A stretch of DNA of 64,000 nucleotides from an uncultured Eubacteriales bacterium (lineage in GTDB: Bacteria > Bacillota > Clostridia > Christensenellales > Borkfalkiaceae), in assembly GCA_949288785.1 (NCBI GenBank), contig CASELQ010000001.1, positions 141,626 to 205,625 of the forward strand, read 5' to 3'. Below are positions 42,015 to 51,317 of this stretch, in pieces. The position numbers were made by a program, and so were the translations under genes. The notes beneath the pieces were generated by a model that ran no database searches, was not told where the DNA came from, and was given only the letters and a program-made list of their open reading frames with translations. Position 1 is the first letter of the stretch; each line of letters starts with the position of its first letter.

Positions 42015-42359
42015 TTATACTTTCTCTACTTTTACAAGGTGCTTTACCTTGTCTATCATGCCGAGTATACAGGGATTTTCTTCATGTATTTTGAACGAAT
42101 TTACCTTTTTCAGACCCAGTGCGGCAACCGTCTTTTTATGGGCGGGAATGGAAGATATGGTGCTCTTTACAAGCGTTACCTTTATCTTTGCCGCCGCGGG
42201 TTTCTCCGTTTTTTCCGCTTTTTTGCGAGCGGGTTTTGCCGCTTTCGCTTCGGCTGCGGGTTTTACTTCCTTTACGGGTTTATCCGCTTTTGCTTCGGCA
42301 GCGGGTTTTTCAGCCGCTTTCTTTGCCGCGGGCTTTTTCGTCTTTACTTCTTCTGCCAT
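42015..42359 (-). CDS. rpmD: 50S ribosomal protein L30 with long basic N-terminal extension
   Basis: The C-terminal 57 residues ([27 protein letters not shown] and onward) are a normal bacterial L30. Ahead of them lie about 57 residues made almost only of Lys, Ala, Pro and Glu (for example [19 protein letters not shown]). The start is the ATG at 42357-42359, because GGAGG lies 9-10 bases upstream; an ATG ten codons earlier has no such site. The extension doubles the usual length. It is probably disordered and may bind rRNA, which is inference. Confidence 0.93.
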   Translation of the reverse strand: MAEEVKTKKPAAKKAAEKPAAEAKADKPVKEVKPAAEAKAAKPARKKAEKTEKPAAAKIKVTLVKSTISSIPAHKKTVAALGLKKVNSFKIHEENPCILGMIDKVKHLVKVEKV

Positions 42360-42372
42360 TGCCCTATCCTCC

Positions 42373-42894
42373 TTAACCGTTGATTTCATTCGCCGATATT
42401 CCGCGGATGGCGGCTATCTGTTCTGCCGTTCTCAGAGATTTTAACCCCTCTATCGCCGCTTTTACGCAGTTGATGGGATTGTTGGTGCCGTGCGACTTGG
42501 TCCTGATGTCGGTTATACCCGCCGCTTCCATGACGGCACGCACGGGCCCGCCCGCTATAACGCCGGTACCTTCGGAAGCCGGCATCATGAGCACGGCGCC
42601 CCTCCCGAATTTCCCAAGCACTTCGTGCGGGATACTCGTTCCCAGTACGGCTATGGGGATCATGTTCTTTTTGGCGCGCGCGGTCGCCTTATCTATAGCC
42701 TCCGGCACTTCGGTGGACTTGCCCATGGCGCACCCTACCTTGCCCGCTCCGTCGCCCACTACCACGAACGCCGCAAAACGCATGTTTCTGCCGCCCTTCA
42801 CGACCTTGGTAACGCGGTTGATGGATATGGTCTTTTTTATAAGCCCGTCGTTTTCTTCAGCCCTTCTCGGCGCTTTATTGTTCTCTCTTGCCAT
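42373..42894 (-). CDS. rpsE: 30S ribosomal protein S5
   Basis: S5 supports decoding accuracy. The 173-residue protein has the N-terminal double-stranded-RNA-binding-like domain ([23 protein letters not shown]) and the C-terminal domain ([28 protein letters not shown], with the usual NPINCVKAA). It lies between rplR and rpmD. Confidence 0.97.
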   Translation of the reverse strand: MARENNKAPRRAEENDGLIKKTISINRVTKVVKGGRNMRFAAFVVVGDGAGKVGCAMGKSTEVPEAIDKATARAKKNMIPIAVLGTSIPHEVLGKFGRGAVLMMPASEGTGVIAGGPVRAVMEAAGITDIRTKSHGTNNPINCVKAAIEGLKSLRTAEQIAAIRGISANEING

Positions 42895-42917
42895 TTGATA
42901 GTTTTCTCCTTGATTTT

Positions 42918-43286
42918 TTAGAACTTAAGGCCGCCTTTTCTGGCGCCGTCCGCAAGGTTTGCAACCCTGCCCGCATACAGATATCCGCCCCTGTCAAACA
43001 CGATCGCTTCTATCTTTTTCGCCTTAGCCTTCTTGGCAAGAAGTTCGCCTACGGCAAACGCCTGCGCCTTTTTGTCCTTGCCCTCCAAGGTGCCCTTTAT
43101 CTCTTTGTCGAGCGTGGAGGCCGTTACAAGGGTATGACCTTTTACGTCGTCTATAATCTGCGCGTAAATGTGATTTAACGTTCTGTACACCGAAAGACGC
43201 GGTGTTTCCGCCGTGCCCTTTACTTTGTTGCGTACTCTCCTGTGTCTTTTCAGCCTGTCCTGATTCTTGTTGATCTTGGTAATCAT
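42918..43286 (-). CDS. rplR: 50S ribosomal protein L18
   Basis: L18 binds 5S rRNA with L5. The 122-residue protein has the basic N-terminal tail ([23 protein letters not shown]), the core [14 protein letters not shown], and the end [20 protein letters not shown]. The 93-bp gap to rplF upstream is long for this operon and holds a GC-rich run but no clear signal. Confidence 0.97.
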   Translation of the reverse strand: MITKINKNQDRLKRHRRVRNKVKGTAETPRLSVYRTLNHIYAQIIDDVKGHTLVTASTLDKEIKGTLEGKDKKAQAFAVGELLAKKAKAKKIEAIVFDRGGYLYAGRVANLADGARKGGLKF

Positions 43287-43379
43287 TTCTTACTCCTGTT
43301 TAATTACTTTTCGCGCCCGTGGGCGCACTCGGCCGGCGCGCCGATCAAAACGCGCCGACTAAAAGTCATTTAAATTTTA

Positions 43380-43925
43380 TCAGCCCTTGGAGCCGGAAGC
43401 CTTGCCGACCTTCCTCTCTATCACTTCGTCGCTGTAACGGATACCGTATCCGTGATAGGGTTCGGGTTCTCTTATCCCGCGGACCATGGCGGCAAACTGC
43501 CCCACTTTTTCCTTGCTTATCCCGCTCACGGTTATTTCGGTCTGCGAAGGACAGTCAAGCGTTATGCCTTCTACTTCTTCCACCTCTACGGGATGGGAAA
43601 AGCCCACGTTCAATACTATCTTCTTTCCCTGCTTGGCAACTTTCCAGCCTACGCCGTTGACTACGAGCGACTTCTTAAACCCTTCCGTTACGCCCTTTAC
43701 CATGTTGGCGGCAAGCGCCCTGTAAAGACCGTGCTTTGCTTTAACGGCCCCGTCCTCGCCGGAACGGGTAAAACTTAAAACGCTGCCTTCCGCCTTGGGG
43801 GTTATAACGGGATCATAACTCTGGGAAAGAGTGCCTTTGGGACCCTTTACGGTAATAACGTTGTTCTTTATTTCCACGCTCACCCCCGCCGGGAGGACTA
43901 TATGCGCGTTTCCTATTCTTGACAT
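43380..43925 (-). CDS. rplF: 50S ribosomal protein L6
   Basis: L6 binds near the factor-binding site of the 50S subunit. The protein, 181 residues from the chosen ATG at 43923-43925 (MSRIGNAHIVLPAG), has the two repeated L6 domains and the C-terminal signature EPYHGYGIRYSDEVIERKVGK. The upstream ATG six codons earlier is rejected because the ribosome binding site AGGAGGT covers it. Confidence 0.97.
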   Translation of the reverse strand: MSRIGNAHIVLPAGVSVEIKNNVITVKGPKGTLSQSYDPVITPKAEGSVLSFTRSGEDGAVKAKHGLYRALAANMVKGVTEGFKKSLVVNGVGWKVAKQGKKIVLNVGFSHPVEVEEVEGITLDCPSQTEITVSGISKEKVGQFAAMVRGIREPEPYHGYGIRYSDEVIERKVGKASGSKG

Positions 43926-43936
43926 CTTATGACCTC

Positions 43937-44323
43937 CTACCAAACGTAAGCCAGCACTTCGCCGCCCTGATGAGCCTTTTTCGCTTCCTTCCCGGTCATT
44001 ATGCCCTTGGAAGTGGAAAGTATGGCTATCCCTAAACCGCCGAGCACCTGAGGAACGTCCTCCGTGCCGACGTATACGCGAAGCCCGGGTTTGCTTACCC
44101 TTTTAAGCCCCGTGATGACTTTGTTGCCGCCGTCGTATTTGAGAGTTATTTTTATGGTTCCCTGAACGCCTTCTATTATCTCCACGCCCGAAACGTAACC
44201 TTCTTTAAGCAAAATTTCGGCTATGGCCTTTTTGGTGTTGGAAGCGGGGATCTCCACCGTCTCGTGCTTGGCTGCGAGAGCGTTCCTTATTCTCGTGAGC
44301 ATATCCGCAATAACGTCTGTCAT
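43937..44323 (-). CDS. rpsH: 30S ribosomal protein S8
   Basis: S8 organises the central domain of 16S rRNA. The 128-residue protein starts at the ATG at 44321-44323 ([16 protein letters not shown]) with AAGGAGGAA upstream, and ends with the signature [19 protein letters not shown]...[10 protein letters not shown] longer in-frame extension would overlap rpsN and is rejected. Confidence 0.97.
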   Translation of the reverse strand: MTDVIADMLTRIRNALAAKHETVEIPASNTKKAIAEILLKEGYVSGVEIIEGVQGTIKITLKYDGGNKVITGLKRVSKPGLRVYVGTEDVPQVLGGLGIAILSTSKGIMTGKEAKKAHQGGEVLAYVW

Positions 44324-44337
44324 TTTATCTTCCTCCT

Positions 44338-44523
44338 TTACCAGCTCGCCTTTTTCACTCCGGGGATCTGACCTTTGTAGGCAAGATTCCTGAAACATAT
44401 ACGGCATATACCGTACTTACGGATAACGGCGTGCGGACGGCCGCATATACTGCACCGCGTATACGCTCTGGTGGAAAATTTAGCAGGTCTTTTCTGCTTG
44501 TTTATCATTGATTTTTTTGCCAT
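44338..44523 (-). CDS. rpsN: 30S ribosomal protein S14, zinc-binding type Z
   Basis: The 61-residue protein is the short zinc form of S14 with C24, C27, C40 and C43 ([20 protein letters not shown]). The start is the ATG at 44521-44523 ([16 protein letters not shown]), preceded by AAAGGAG. It lies between rplE and rpsH. Confidence 0.97.
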   Translation of the reverse strand: MAKKSMINKQKRPAKFSTRAYTRCSICGRPHAVIRKYGICRICFRNLAYKGQIPGVKKASW

Positions 44524-44536
44524 CTTATAACTCCTT

Positions 44537-45130
44537 TCACTTGTTGGCGAAGGGCATTCCGAGCATTGCAAGCAATTCTCTCGCCTCTTCGTCCGTACCC
44601 GCGGTGGTGGTGATGCATATGTCAAAACCCCTTATTTTCTCCACTTGGTCATAGGAGATCTCGGGGAAAATGAGCTGCTCTTTTACGCCCATGGAGTAGT
44701 TGCCCCTGCCGTCGAACGACTTGCGGGATACACCGCGGAAGTCCCTCACGCGCGGAAGGGCGATGGAAATGAACTTATCGAAAAATTCATACATCCTGTC
44801 TCCGCGGAGCGTTACCTTCATGCCGACGTTCATGCCTTCTCTTATCTTGAAGTTTGCCACAGATTTTTTTGCGGTGGTGAGTATCGGTTTCTGCCCGGAT
44901 ATCTGCCGGAGTTCTTCCTGCGCCTGCTGCACGCTCTTGCTGTTGTCCTTAACGTCGCCCAGCCCGGAGTTGATGGTTATCTTCACCATTTTGGGGACCT
45001 GGTTCACGTTTTTATAATTGAACTTTTTCATGAGCGCGGGCACTACCGTGCCGGTATAAAGCGCCCGTATTCTGTTGGGAGTTTTCTCGGTTGCAGGTTC
45101 CTTAGCAACCTGAGCTTTCTTCTCTGCCAT
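44537..45130 (-). CDS. rplE: 50S ribosomal protein L5
   Basis: L5 contacts 5S rRNA and the P-site tRNA. The 197-residue protein is about 17 residues longer at the N-terminus than usual ([18 protein letters not shown], mainly Lys, Ala and Glu), then has the family core [34 protein letters not shown] and [19 protein letters not shown]. Confidence 0.97.
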   Translation of the reverse strand: MAEKKAQVAKEPATEKTPNRIRALYTGTVVPALMKKFNYKNVNQVPKMVKITINSGLGDVKDNSKSVQQAQEELRQISGQKPILTTAKKSVANFKIREGMNVGMKVTLRGDRMYEFFDKFISIALPRVRDFRGVSRKSFDGRGNYSMGVKEQLIFPEISYDQVEKIRGFDICITTTAGTDEEARELLAMLGMPFANK

Positions 45131-45145
45131 TTATATTACCTCCGC

Positions 45146-45559
45146 TTACTTATCCGCCGCGGTCTTTTCCGCAGATTCTTTCTTGGTCTTTCTCTTGGTG
45201 GTCTTAGCGGCCTTTTTGGTCTCTTTCTTGGCCTCTTTCGCCTCGCGCTTGGTTTCGAGCACCGCGCCGCACTTCTTGCATATCCTGAACTTTTTGTCCC
45301 CTTCCGTCTTATAGCCTACTCTCGTGGCCTTATTGCAGGCAGGGCACACCACCATTACGTTTGAAGCGTCTATCGCGCCGGACTGATTCTGTATGGAACT
45401 TACTTCCTGAGCGCTCCTCGCCTTTTTATGTTTTTTCTGAACGTTTATCCCGTCCACAATCACCTTGTTCGCCTTGGGAAGCGCCGCCAAAACCTTTGCG
45501 GTCTTGCCCGCGTCCTTTCCCGTGAGGACCAGAACGGTATCGTTGGTTTTAACTTTCAT
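45146..45559 (-). CDS. rplX: 50S ribosomal protein L24 with zinc-ribbon cysteines and a lysine-rich tail
   Basis: L24 starts 50S assembly. The KOW domain is normal (NDTVLVLTGKDAGKTAKVL). Two Cys pairs (C72/C75 in CPACNKATR and C94/C97 in CKKCGAVLE) suggest a bound zinc, a form seen in some bacteria. Residues 103-137 are an extra tail of Lys, Ala, Glu and Thr (KREAKEAKKETKKAAK and onward), giving 137 residues instead of about 103. The tail resembles in composition the L30 extension in the same operon. Confidence 0.95.
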   Translation of the reverse strand: MKVKTNDTVLVLTGKDAGKTAKVLAALPKANKVIVDGINVQKKHKKARSAQEVSSIQNQSGAIDASNVMVVCPACNKATRVGYKTEGDKKFRICKKCGAVLETKREAKEAKKETKKAAKTTKRKTKKESAEKTAADK

Positions 45560-45570
45560 TTCCTGCCTCC

Positions 45571-45939
45571 TTATAACACTTCGGGAGCGAGAGATATTAT
45601 ACGCATGTAATCTTTATCTCTCAGTTCTCTCGCTATCGGCCCGAAGATACGGGTGCCGCGCGGCTGCTTCTGGTTGTCTATTATTACCGCGGCATTCTCG
45701 TCAAACCTTACGTACGTCCCGTCCGGACGGCGTATTCCGCTGGTGGAACGCACTATTACCGCCTTTACCACCTCGCCTTTTTTCACCGTGCCGCCGGGAG
45801 TTGCGGTCTTGACGCTTGCCACTATCACGTCGCCTATATTGCCCGTCCTGCGAAAAGACCCGCCGAGAACCTTTATGCACATCAATTCTTTCGCGCCGGA
45901 GTTGTCCGCCGCTTTCAATCTTGTAAAGGGTTGTATCAT
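45571..45939 (-). CDS. rplN: 50S ribosomal protein L14
   Basis: L14 lies at the subunit interface. The 122-residue protein matches the family over its full length, from [20 protein letters not shown] through GVRRPDG-like [17 protein letters not shown] to [27 protein letters not shown] precedes the ATG. Confidence 0.97.
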   Translation of the reverse strand: MIQPFTRLKAADNSGAKELMCIKVLGGSFRRTGNIGDVIVASVKTATPGGTVKKGEVVKAVIVRSTSGIRRPDGTYVRFDENAAVIIDNQKQPRGTRIFGPIARELRDKDYMRIISLAPEVL

Positions 45940-45950
45940 ATGGCGCCTCC

Positions 45951-46205
45951 TTACTTAGCCTTTTCGATGATTTCCGCCACTCTCCAATTTTTGTCCTTGG
46001 AAAGTTTCCTCGTCTCGACGATAAGCACCTTATCGCCTACTCCGCAGGCGTTGCCCTCGTCGTGCGCTTTGAATTTATGAGTCTTTTTTATAGTCTTCTT
46101 ATAGAGCGGATGTTTGGCTCTCTCTTCTATCGCCACGACCACCGTCTTGTCCATCTTGTCGGATACCACGATGCCCACTCTTTCTTTTCTTAAATTTCTT
46201 TCCAT
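45951..46205 (-). CDS. rpsQ: 30S ribosomal protein S17
   Basis: S17 is a primary 16S rRNA binder with an OB fold. The 84-residue protein has [39 protein letters not shown] and the family end [17 protein letters not shown]. Confidence 0.97.
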   Translation of the reverse strand: MERNLRKERVGIVVSDKMDKTVVVAIEERAKHPLYKKTIKKTHKFKAHDEGNACGVGDKVLIVETRKLSKDKNWRVAEIIEKAK

Positions 46206-46214
46206 ATTTCACTC

Positions 46215-46412
46215 CTACTTTGCGCCCAGCTCTCTTTCTCTCAAAATCGTCTTTACTTTGGCGATATCCTTTCTGCACGTCTTTAAAGACGCAGAGTTTT
46301 CAAGCTGCCCTATTGCGTGACGGAAACGAAGATTAAACAACTCTTCGGAAAGTTCTTTAAGTTTGGTGTTGAGTTCCTCAACCGATAATTCGTGAAGTTC
46401 TTTCGTTTTCAT
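46215..46412 (-). CDS. rpmC: 50S ribosomal protein L29
   Basis: L29 surrounds the exit tunnel and helps dock nascent-chain factors. The 65-residue two-helix protein has [21 protein letters not shown] and the end [17 protein letters not shown]. Its ATG shares one base with the rplP stop (TAATG). Confidence 0.97.
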   Translation of the reverse strand: MKTKELHELSVEELNTKLKELSEELFNLRFRHAIGQLENSASLKTCRKDIAKVKTILRERELGAK

Positions 46413-46870
46413 TAACCTTCACCGCCTTCTTCTTTGATTTCCGGTTTTGTTTCCGCGATAAGATCCGACTTCTTTACGAACTTGGTCTTAACGGGAAGCT
46501 TATGCCCCGCAAGCCTCATGGCTTCTTTTGCCTGTTCTTCGGTGATGCCTGCCATTTCAAACAGAACCCTGCCCGGTTTTACGACCGCTACCCAGAATTC
46601 CACCGAACCTTTACCGCTGCCCATTCGGCTGTCCGCCGGCTTTTTGGTTACCGGCTTGTGCGGGAATATGTCTATCCAAACTTTCCCGCCGCGCTTTACG
46701 AACCTGGTCATGGCGACACGCGCCGCCTCTATCTGATTGGATTTTATCCAGCCCGGCTCCAAAGCCACAAGACCGTATTCGCCGTATGCTATCTTATTGC
46801 CTTTGGTGCATTTGCCGGTCATCCTGCCGCGGTGCACCCTTCTTCTTTTAACGCGCTTTGGCATCAACAT
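46412..46870 (-). CDS. rplP: 50S ribosomal protein L16
   Basis: L16 positions tRNA in the A site. The 152-residue protein begins [17 protein letters not shown], the usual start, and has the signatures [20 protein letters not shown] and [18 protein letters not shown]. The C-terminus is about 10 residues longer than common and acidic ([13 protein letters not shown]). Confidence 0.97.
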   Translation of the reverse strand: MLMPKRVKRRRVHRGRMTGKCTKGNKIAYGEYGLVALEPGWIKSNQIEAARVAMTRFVKRGGKVWIDIFPHKPVTKKPADSRMGSGKGSVEFWVAVVKPGRVLFEMAGITEEQAKEAMRLAGHKLPVKTKFVKKSDLIAETKPEIKEEGGEG

Positions 46871-46872
46871 AA

Positions 46873-47541
46873 CTAATTCTCGCCTCCTTCAACAGCCTTC
46901 TTTTTGGGGGCGCCTATAACCTCGCCTTTGTAGATCCAGCACTTTATGCCGATCACGCCGAACGTGGTGTGCGCTTCCGCAAAGCCGTATTCTATATCCG
47001 CTCTCAGGGTCTGGAGCGGAATGGACCCTTCGTGATAATGTTCGGTACGGGCTATTTCGGCACCGTCCAGTCTGCCGGATACGGAAACCTTAACGCCCTT
47101 TATGCCGCTTCTCATGCACCTGCCTATCGCCTGTTTCATAGCTCTTCTGAAAGATACGCGCTTTTCAAGCTGCGCCGCTATGCTCTCGGCAACGAGCTGC
47201 GGGTCCGCGTCCGGCTTCTTTACTTCGGATATATTTACCGATATCTGTTTGCCGGAACATATCTTGGATACCGTCTTTTTTATCACCTCTATCTCCGCGC
47301 CCTGCTTGCCGATGAGCACGCCCGGACGGGCGGTATATATGGTTATGATTATCCTGTTGGCAACCTTTTCTATGCTTATTTTGGATATGGCCGCCTGATA
47401 ATATTTTTTCTTTAACGCATTGCGGATCTCGTTATCTTCTTTTATGTTTGCCGCAAAATCTTTTTTATCGACAAACCACTGAGAATCCCAATCTTTTATA
47501 ATGCCTACTCTCAAACCGTGCGGATTAACTTTCTGTCCCAT
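46873..47541 (-). CDS. rpsC: 30S ribosomal protein S3
   Basis: S3 lies at the mRNA entry channel and has helicase-supporting activity. The 222-residue protein has the N-terminal [20 protein letters not shown], a KH domain with the GKQG loop ([19 protein letters not shown]), and the C-terminal domain ([21 protein letters not shown]). Confidence 0.97.
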   Translation of the reverse strand: MGQKVNPHGLRVGIIKDWDSQWFVDKKDFAANIKEDNEIRNALKKKYYQAAISKISIEKVANRIIITIYTARPGVLIGKQGAEIEVIKKTVSKICSGKQISVNISEVKKPDADPQLVAESIAAQLEKRVSFRRAMKQAIGRCMRSGIKGVKVSVSGRLDGAEIARTEHYHEGSIPLQTLRADIEYGFAEAHTTFGVIGIKCWIYKGEVIGAPKKKAVEGGEN

Positions 47542-47551
47542 GCCGAACCTC

Positions 47552-47938
47552 CTATGCCCTTGCGTCCAGCACCACGGTGATATGGCTGGTACGCTTTAAT
47601 ATCCTGAACGCTCTTCCCTGAGCGCGGGGCATTACTCTCTTTAACGTGGGCCCCTGGTCGGCATAGCATGCCGCCACGTACAGGTTATCTTTGCTGTAAC
47701 CCAGGTTGTTTTCGGCATTTGCCGCCGCCGACATAAGCACCTTTTTAACGGGCAGCGACGCGGCTTTGGGCGTGTTTTCGAGTATCGCCACCGCCTCTTT
47801 GTATCCCTTGCCGCGAATTATATCCAGCACGATCCTCACTTTGTAGGGAGATATTCTAACGTGCTTTGCGACCGCCCTGGGGCGCCTGTCTTTATTCTCC
47901 GCAATCCTTGCGGCCTTTTCTCTCTGATTTTTTGCCAT
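47552..47938 (-). CDS. rplV: 50S ribosomal protein L22
   Basis: L22 reaches into the exit tunnel with a beta hairpin. The 128-residue protein has [20 protein letters not shown] at the start of the core and the hairpin/end [20 protein letters not shown] with SHITVVL. It lies between rpsS and rpsC. Confidence 0.97.
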   Translation of the reverse strand: MAKNQREKAARIAENKDRRPRAVAKHVRISPYKVRIVLDIIRGKGYKEAVAILENTPKAASLPVKKVLMSAAANAENNLGYSKDNLYVAACYADQGPTLKRVMPRAQGRAFRILKRTSHITVVLDARA

Positions 47939-47949
47939 CTTGCTATCTC

Positions 47950-48231
47950 CTATCTCGCTCCCGTGGATTTTTCAGAACCCGCATGCCCCTTGAACGTTCT
48001 CGTGGGGGCAAATTCGCCGAGTTTGCAGCCCACCATGTCCTCCGTTATATACACCGGAACGTGTTTCCTTCCGTCATACACGGCTATGGTGTGCCCCACC
48101 ATCTGCGGGAATATCGTAGACGACCTTGACCAGGTTTTCAAAACTTTCTTTTCGTTTTTCTCGTTTAATTCTTCAACTCTCTTTAAGAGTTTAGGTTCTA
48201 CGTAAGGACCTTTTTTAACGCTTCTGCTCAT
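47950..48231 (-). CDS. rpsS: 30S ribosomal protein S19
   Basis: S19 lies in the 30S head beside S13. The 93-residue protein has [39 protein letters not shown] sequence, and the end [20 protein letters not shown]. Confidence 0.97.
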   Translation of the reverse strand: MSRSVKKGPYVEPKLLKRVEELNEKNEKKVLKTWSRSSTIFPQMVGHTIAVYDGRKHVPVYITEDMVGCKLGEFAPTRTFKGHAGSEKSTGAR

Positions 48232-48241
48232 CTCGTTCTCC

Positions 48242-49069
48242 TTAATTTATCCTGGTGATAATAAGTTTATCGGAAGCCTTTTTGTGCTTTCTGGTCTTAT
48301 AACCGAGAGCGGGTTTACCCCAAGGAGTAACGGGCCCCGGCATACCGACGGGCGACTTTCCTTCGCCGCCGCCGTGCGGATGGTCGCACGGGTTCATGAC
48401 CACGCCGCGGACGGTGGGCCGAACGCCGAGGTGGCGCTTTTTACCCGCCTTGCCTATCCTTATTATCTCGTGTTCGAGATTGCCTACCTGACCTATCGTG
48501 GCCTTGCAGCTCGCCAGGATATATCTCATTTCGCCGCTGGGCATTTTAAGCGTTACGTACTTTTCGTCTCTCGCCATTATCTGCGCGCTCATGCCTGCCG
48601 CTCTTGCTATCTGACCGCCTTTCCCGGGCTGCATCTCGATATTGTGCACCATGGTACCTACGGGGATATCTTTAAGCTTTAACGCGTTGCCTGCCTTGAT
48701 ATCCGCCGTTTCGCCCGAAAGCACCCTGTCTCCCACTTTTAGCCCTACGGGAGCAAGGATATACGCCTTTGCCCCGTCCGCATAGTAAAGGAGCGCGATG
48801 TTGGCGCTGCGGTTGGGATCGTACTCTATGGCCTTTACCACCGCGGGCACCCCGTCCTTGCTGCGTTTGAAATCTATGATGCGGTACTTTCTTCTGTTGC
48901 CGCCGCCTATGTGCCTTACGGTTATTTTGCCCTGAGCGTTCCTGCCGCCCGATTTACGCTGATCTTCCAAAAGCGATTTTTCGGGGGTCTTTTTCGTTAT
49001 CTCGTCGTAAGCGCTTACGGTCATGAGCCTGCGCGCCGCCGACGTGGGTTTATATCTCTTTATAGCCAT
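48242..49069 (-). CDS. rplB: 50S ribosomal protein L2
   Basis: L2 is a core 23S rRNA binder close to the peptidyl transferase centre. The 275-residue protein has [20 protein letters not shown] and the functional loop [21 protein letters not shown] with the conserved His that corresponds to H229 of E. coli L2. It starts 21 bp after rplW. Confidence 0.97.
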   Translation of the reverse strand: MAIKRYKPTSAARRLMTVSAYDEITKKTPEKSLLEDQRKSGGRNAQGKITVRHIGGGNRRKYRIIDFKRSKDGVPAVVKAIEYDPNRSANIALLYYADGAKAYILAPVGLKVGDRVLSGETADIKAGNALKLKDIPVGTMVHNIEMQPGKGGQIARAAGMSAQIMARDEKYVTLKMPSGEMRYILASCKATIGQVGNLEHEIIRIGKAGKKRHLGVRPTVRGVVMNPCDHPHGGGEGKSPVGMPGPVTPWGKPALGYKTRKHKKASDKLIITRIN

Positions 49070-49090
49070 TGTCTCTTTCCTCCGCGATTA

Positions 49091-49381
49091 TCAGGACAGC
49101 GAATCGAAGAATTCGATGGACTTGCTGTCTTTTTTGAGCTGTACCATCGCCTTCTTATAGTCCGGCGTGTAACCCTGCGACCTGCCCTGCCTTTTAAGCT
49201 TGCCGCCCACGATACAGGTGTTTACCTTTTCGACTTTCACGCCGAATATCTCCTCCACGGCCAGCTTTATCTGTGTTTTATTGGCGCTTTTCGCCACAAT
49301 AAAACTGTATTTTTTGTCCTTTATACCCGCATAACTCTTTTCGGAAAGAAGGGGTTTAATAATTATGTCGTGAGCAGCCAT
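49091..49381 (-). CDS. rplW: 50S ribosomal protein L23
   Basis: L23 is the docking site for trigger factor and SRP at the exit tunnel. The 96-residue protein starts at the ATG at 49379-49381 (MAAHDIIIKPLLSEKSY), which shares one base with the rplD stop; GGAGAA inside rplD serves as the ribosome binding site. It has the family segment YSFIVAKSANKTQIKLAVEEIFGVKV. A longer in-frame extension into rplD is rejected. Confidence 0.97.
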   Translation of the reverse strand: MAAHDIIIKPLLSEKSYAGIKDKKYSFIVAKSANKTQIKLAVEEIFGVKVEKVNTCIVGGKLKRQGRSQGYTPDYKKAMVQLKKDSKSIEFFDSLS

Positions 49382-50007
49382 TATTCTCCGTATGCCTCCT
49401 CGATTTGTTCGACAGCCTTTTTGGATATGACTATCTTTGCGTTCTTCACCACGTCGTACGTATTGAGCTGGTCGCACGATATGGTGGATATTTCGGGTAT
49501 GTTGGAAGAAGCGCGCAATACCGCTTCGTCGCTGTTGTCCATTACGAGCAGCACGGTCTTTTCAAAACCGAACGCCTTATAAAACGCAGCCATCTCTTTG
49601 GTCTTGGGGGCTGCCACCTTTATATCGTCTATAAACACGACTTCCCCGTCCCTTACCTTTTGGGACAGCGCCGAGAAAAGCGCTTTCTCCTTGGCCTTTG
49701 CGTTCATTTTCTTGGAAAAATCACGGGACTTGGGCGCAAATACAACGCCGCCCTTCGTCCACTGCGGACTCCTTATAGAACCCTGCCTTGCCCTGCCGGT
49801 GCCCTTCTGGCGCCACGGTTTGGCCCCGCCGCCGCGCACCTCGCTCCTGGTGAGCGTGCTCTTGGTGCCCTGACGTGCGTTTGCAAGCCGCGTTACCACG
49901 GCCTGGTGAATAACGGGCTCGTTGTACTCGGCGTCAAACAATGCGCTGCTAAGGTCAAGAGTGCCCACTTCTTCGGCTTTCATATTATATAATTTAACAC
50001 TTGGCAT
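49381..50007 (-). CDS. rplD: 50S ribosomal protein L4
   Basis: L4 lines the exit tunnel, and in some bacteria represses the S10 operon. The 208-residue protein has the tunnel loop LTRSEVRGGGAKPWRQKGTGRARQ and the core FGFEKTVLLVMDNSDEAV. It lies between rplC and rplW. Confidence 0.97.
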   Translation of the reverse strand: MPSVKLYNMKAEEVGTLDLSSALFDAEYNEPVIHQAVVTRLANARQGTKSTLTRSEVRGGGAKPWRQKGTGRARQGSIRSPQWTKGGVVFAPKSRDFSKKMNAKAKEKALFSALSQKVRDGEVVFIDDIKVAAPKTKEMAAFYKAFGFEKTVLLVMDNSDEAVLRASSNIPEISTISCDQLNTYDVVKNAKIVISKKAVEQIEEAYGE

Positions 50008-50018
50008 TTTCCTTCTCC

Positions 50019-50648
50019 TTACGCTTTAACGCTGTTTCTTATGGTAACTATTCCCTTTACGGGCCCGGGTACCGCGCCCTTTACCAAAATGGCGTTTCTC
50101 TCTTTATCGACTTTCACCACTTCGAGGTTTAAGACCGTTACCTTCTCGTGCCCGTACTGACCGGGCATCTTTTTGCCTTTGAAAACCCTTGACGGGGAAC
50201 TGTTTGCGCCCATGGAACCAACTTCCCTGTGTACCGGACCGACGCCGTGCGTTTCTTTAAGACGCCTGTTGTTCCATCTCTTTATAACGCCGGTAAAACC
50301 ATGCCCCTTGGATATGCCCGTAACGTCCACCCGGTCGCCCGCCGCAAACGTGTCGCAGGATATTACCGCCCCCACTTCGAGCCCGGAATTTTCTATTCTG
50401 AATTCCTTTAAAACCTTCTGGAAAGGTACGCCGGTCTTTTTGAAAAGCCCCGCTTCGGGCTTGTTGAGCTTTTTCTCCTGGGTTTCCGAAAACCCGAGTT
50501 TTATTGCCGAATATCCGTCTCTTTCCGGGGTTTTAACCTGCACTACCGGGCAGGGACCCGCCTCTATCACCGTTACGGGAATTACCTTGCCGTTCTCCGA
50601 AAAGAGCTGGGTCATACCCAGTTTTCTGCCAATGATTGCTTTATTCAT
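50019..50648 (-). CDS. rplC: 50S ribosomal protein L3
   Basis: L3 is an early 50S assembly protein reaching the peptidyl transferase centre. The 209-residue protein has [16 protein letters not shown], the signature [18 protein letters not shown] [23 protein letters not shown], and [19 protein letters not shown]. Confidence 0.97.
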   Translation of the reverse strand: MNKAIIGRKLGMTQLFSENGKVIPVTVIEAGPCPVVQVKTPERDGYSAIKLGFSETQEKKLNKPEAGLFKKTGVPFQKVLKEFRIENSGLEVGAVISCDTFAAGDRVDVTGISKGHGFTGVIKRWNNRRLKETHGVGPVHREVGSMGANSSPSRVFKGKKMPGQYGHEKVTVLNLEVVKVDKERNAILVKGAVPGPVKGIVTIRNSVKA

Positions 50649-50694
50649 AGATAAAGTTCACCTCCGTTGCTATATATAATAATGTTTAAATCGG

Positions 50695-50994
50695 TCAGAT
50701 CTTGATCTTGATATCCACACCGGCGGGAAGATGTATGCTGTCAAGCAACTTCACGTTGGGCGAATAGATATCTATAAGACGCTTGTGCGTTCTTATTTCG
50801 AACTGCTCGCGGGAATCTTTGTATTTGTGCGGGGAACGAAGTATCGTAACCACTTCCTTTTCGGTGGGAAGCGGTATGGGCCCGCTTATTTTGGCGCCCG
50901 CTTTCTGCATGGTCTCCACTATCTTTGCCGCGGCGCTGTCAAGCATTTCCACGTCGTAAGACATAAGTTTGATTCTGATTTTCTGACTTGCCAT
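50695..50994 (-). CDS. rpsJ: 30S ribosomal protein S10
   Basis: S10 is a 30S head protein and also the NusE antitermination factor. The 99-residue protein has [19 protein letters not shown], the signature [20 protein letters not shown] and [10 protein letters not shown]. It is the first gene of the S10-spc-alpha cluster and lies behind a roughly 240-base leader. AAAGGAGTAAC is the ribosome binding site. Confidence 0.97.
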   Translation of the reverse strand: MASQKIRIKLMSYDVEMLDSAAAKIVETMQKAGAKISGPIPLPTEKEVVTILRSPHKYKDSREQFEIRTHKRLIDIYSPNVKLLDSIHLPAGVDIKIKI

Positions 50995-51066
50995 TTGTTA
51001 CTCCTTTACCTAACTTTTTTACTGTGTTACGCTCTGTAAACTCCGCCGTGCGTGTCGAGTAAGTGA

Positions 51067-51116
51067 AAATAAAAAATCATTCGCCGATACTTAAATTTTT
51101 AAGTCGCTGCGAATGA
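51067..51116 (-). terminator. Attenuator terminator in the rpsJ leader
   Basis: TCATTCGC pairs with GCGAATGA (51109-51116 with 51077-51084). An inner stem of about 8 further pairs (CGACTTAA type) closes on a small loop with a 2-base bulge. On the minus strand the hairpin is followed by TTTTTTATTTT (51067-51076). It lies between the promoter and rpsJ, so full-length operon transcription needs read-through or antitermination. Confidence 0.78.
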
Positions 51117-51241
51117 CTTTCACTATCCTCTTTTGAAGTTAGTCGCAGGGGTCTTGCCCCCACACTTGTCAACGGAAATTATCTGCTCGCTTGGAGTTTT
51201 TCAGTAACTTCCCGTATCAACCCAGATTACACAGCCTAAAC

Positions 51242-51270
51242 ATTATACCTTAATATTAAGGACTTGTCAA
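51242..51270 (-). promoter_or_regulatory. Consensus sigma-A promoter of the S10-spc-alpha operon
   Basis: Perfect TTGACA (51265-51270) and TATAAT (51242-51247) with 17 bp between them on the minus strand. The start would be near 51235. Confidence 0.85.
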
Positions 51271-51317
51271 ACGATTTTACGGGATATTTTCCGTTTTTTT
51301 ATATTTTTTCAGCCTTT

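Larger units (their letters stand above)
50995..51317 (-). other. 323-bp leader region between clpX and rpsJ
   Basis: This gap has no reading frame of note. On the minus strand it holds a promoter, then about 240 bases of transcribed leader. The leader includes a short GGGG/CCCC hairpin near 51150-51163 and an intrinsic terminator, followed by the rpsJ ribosome binding site. It looks like an attenuation-controlled leader of the ribosomal operon. Confidence 0.75.
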
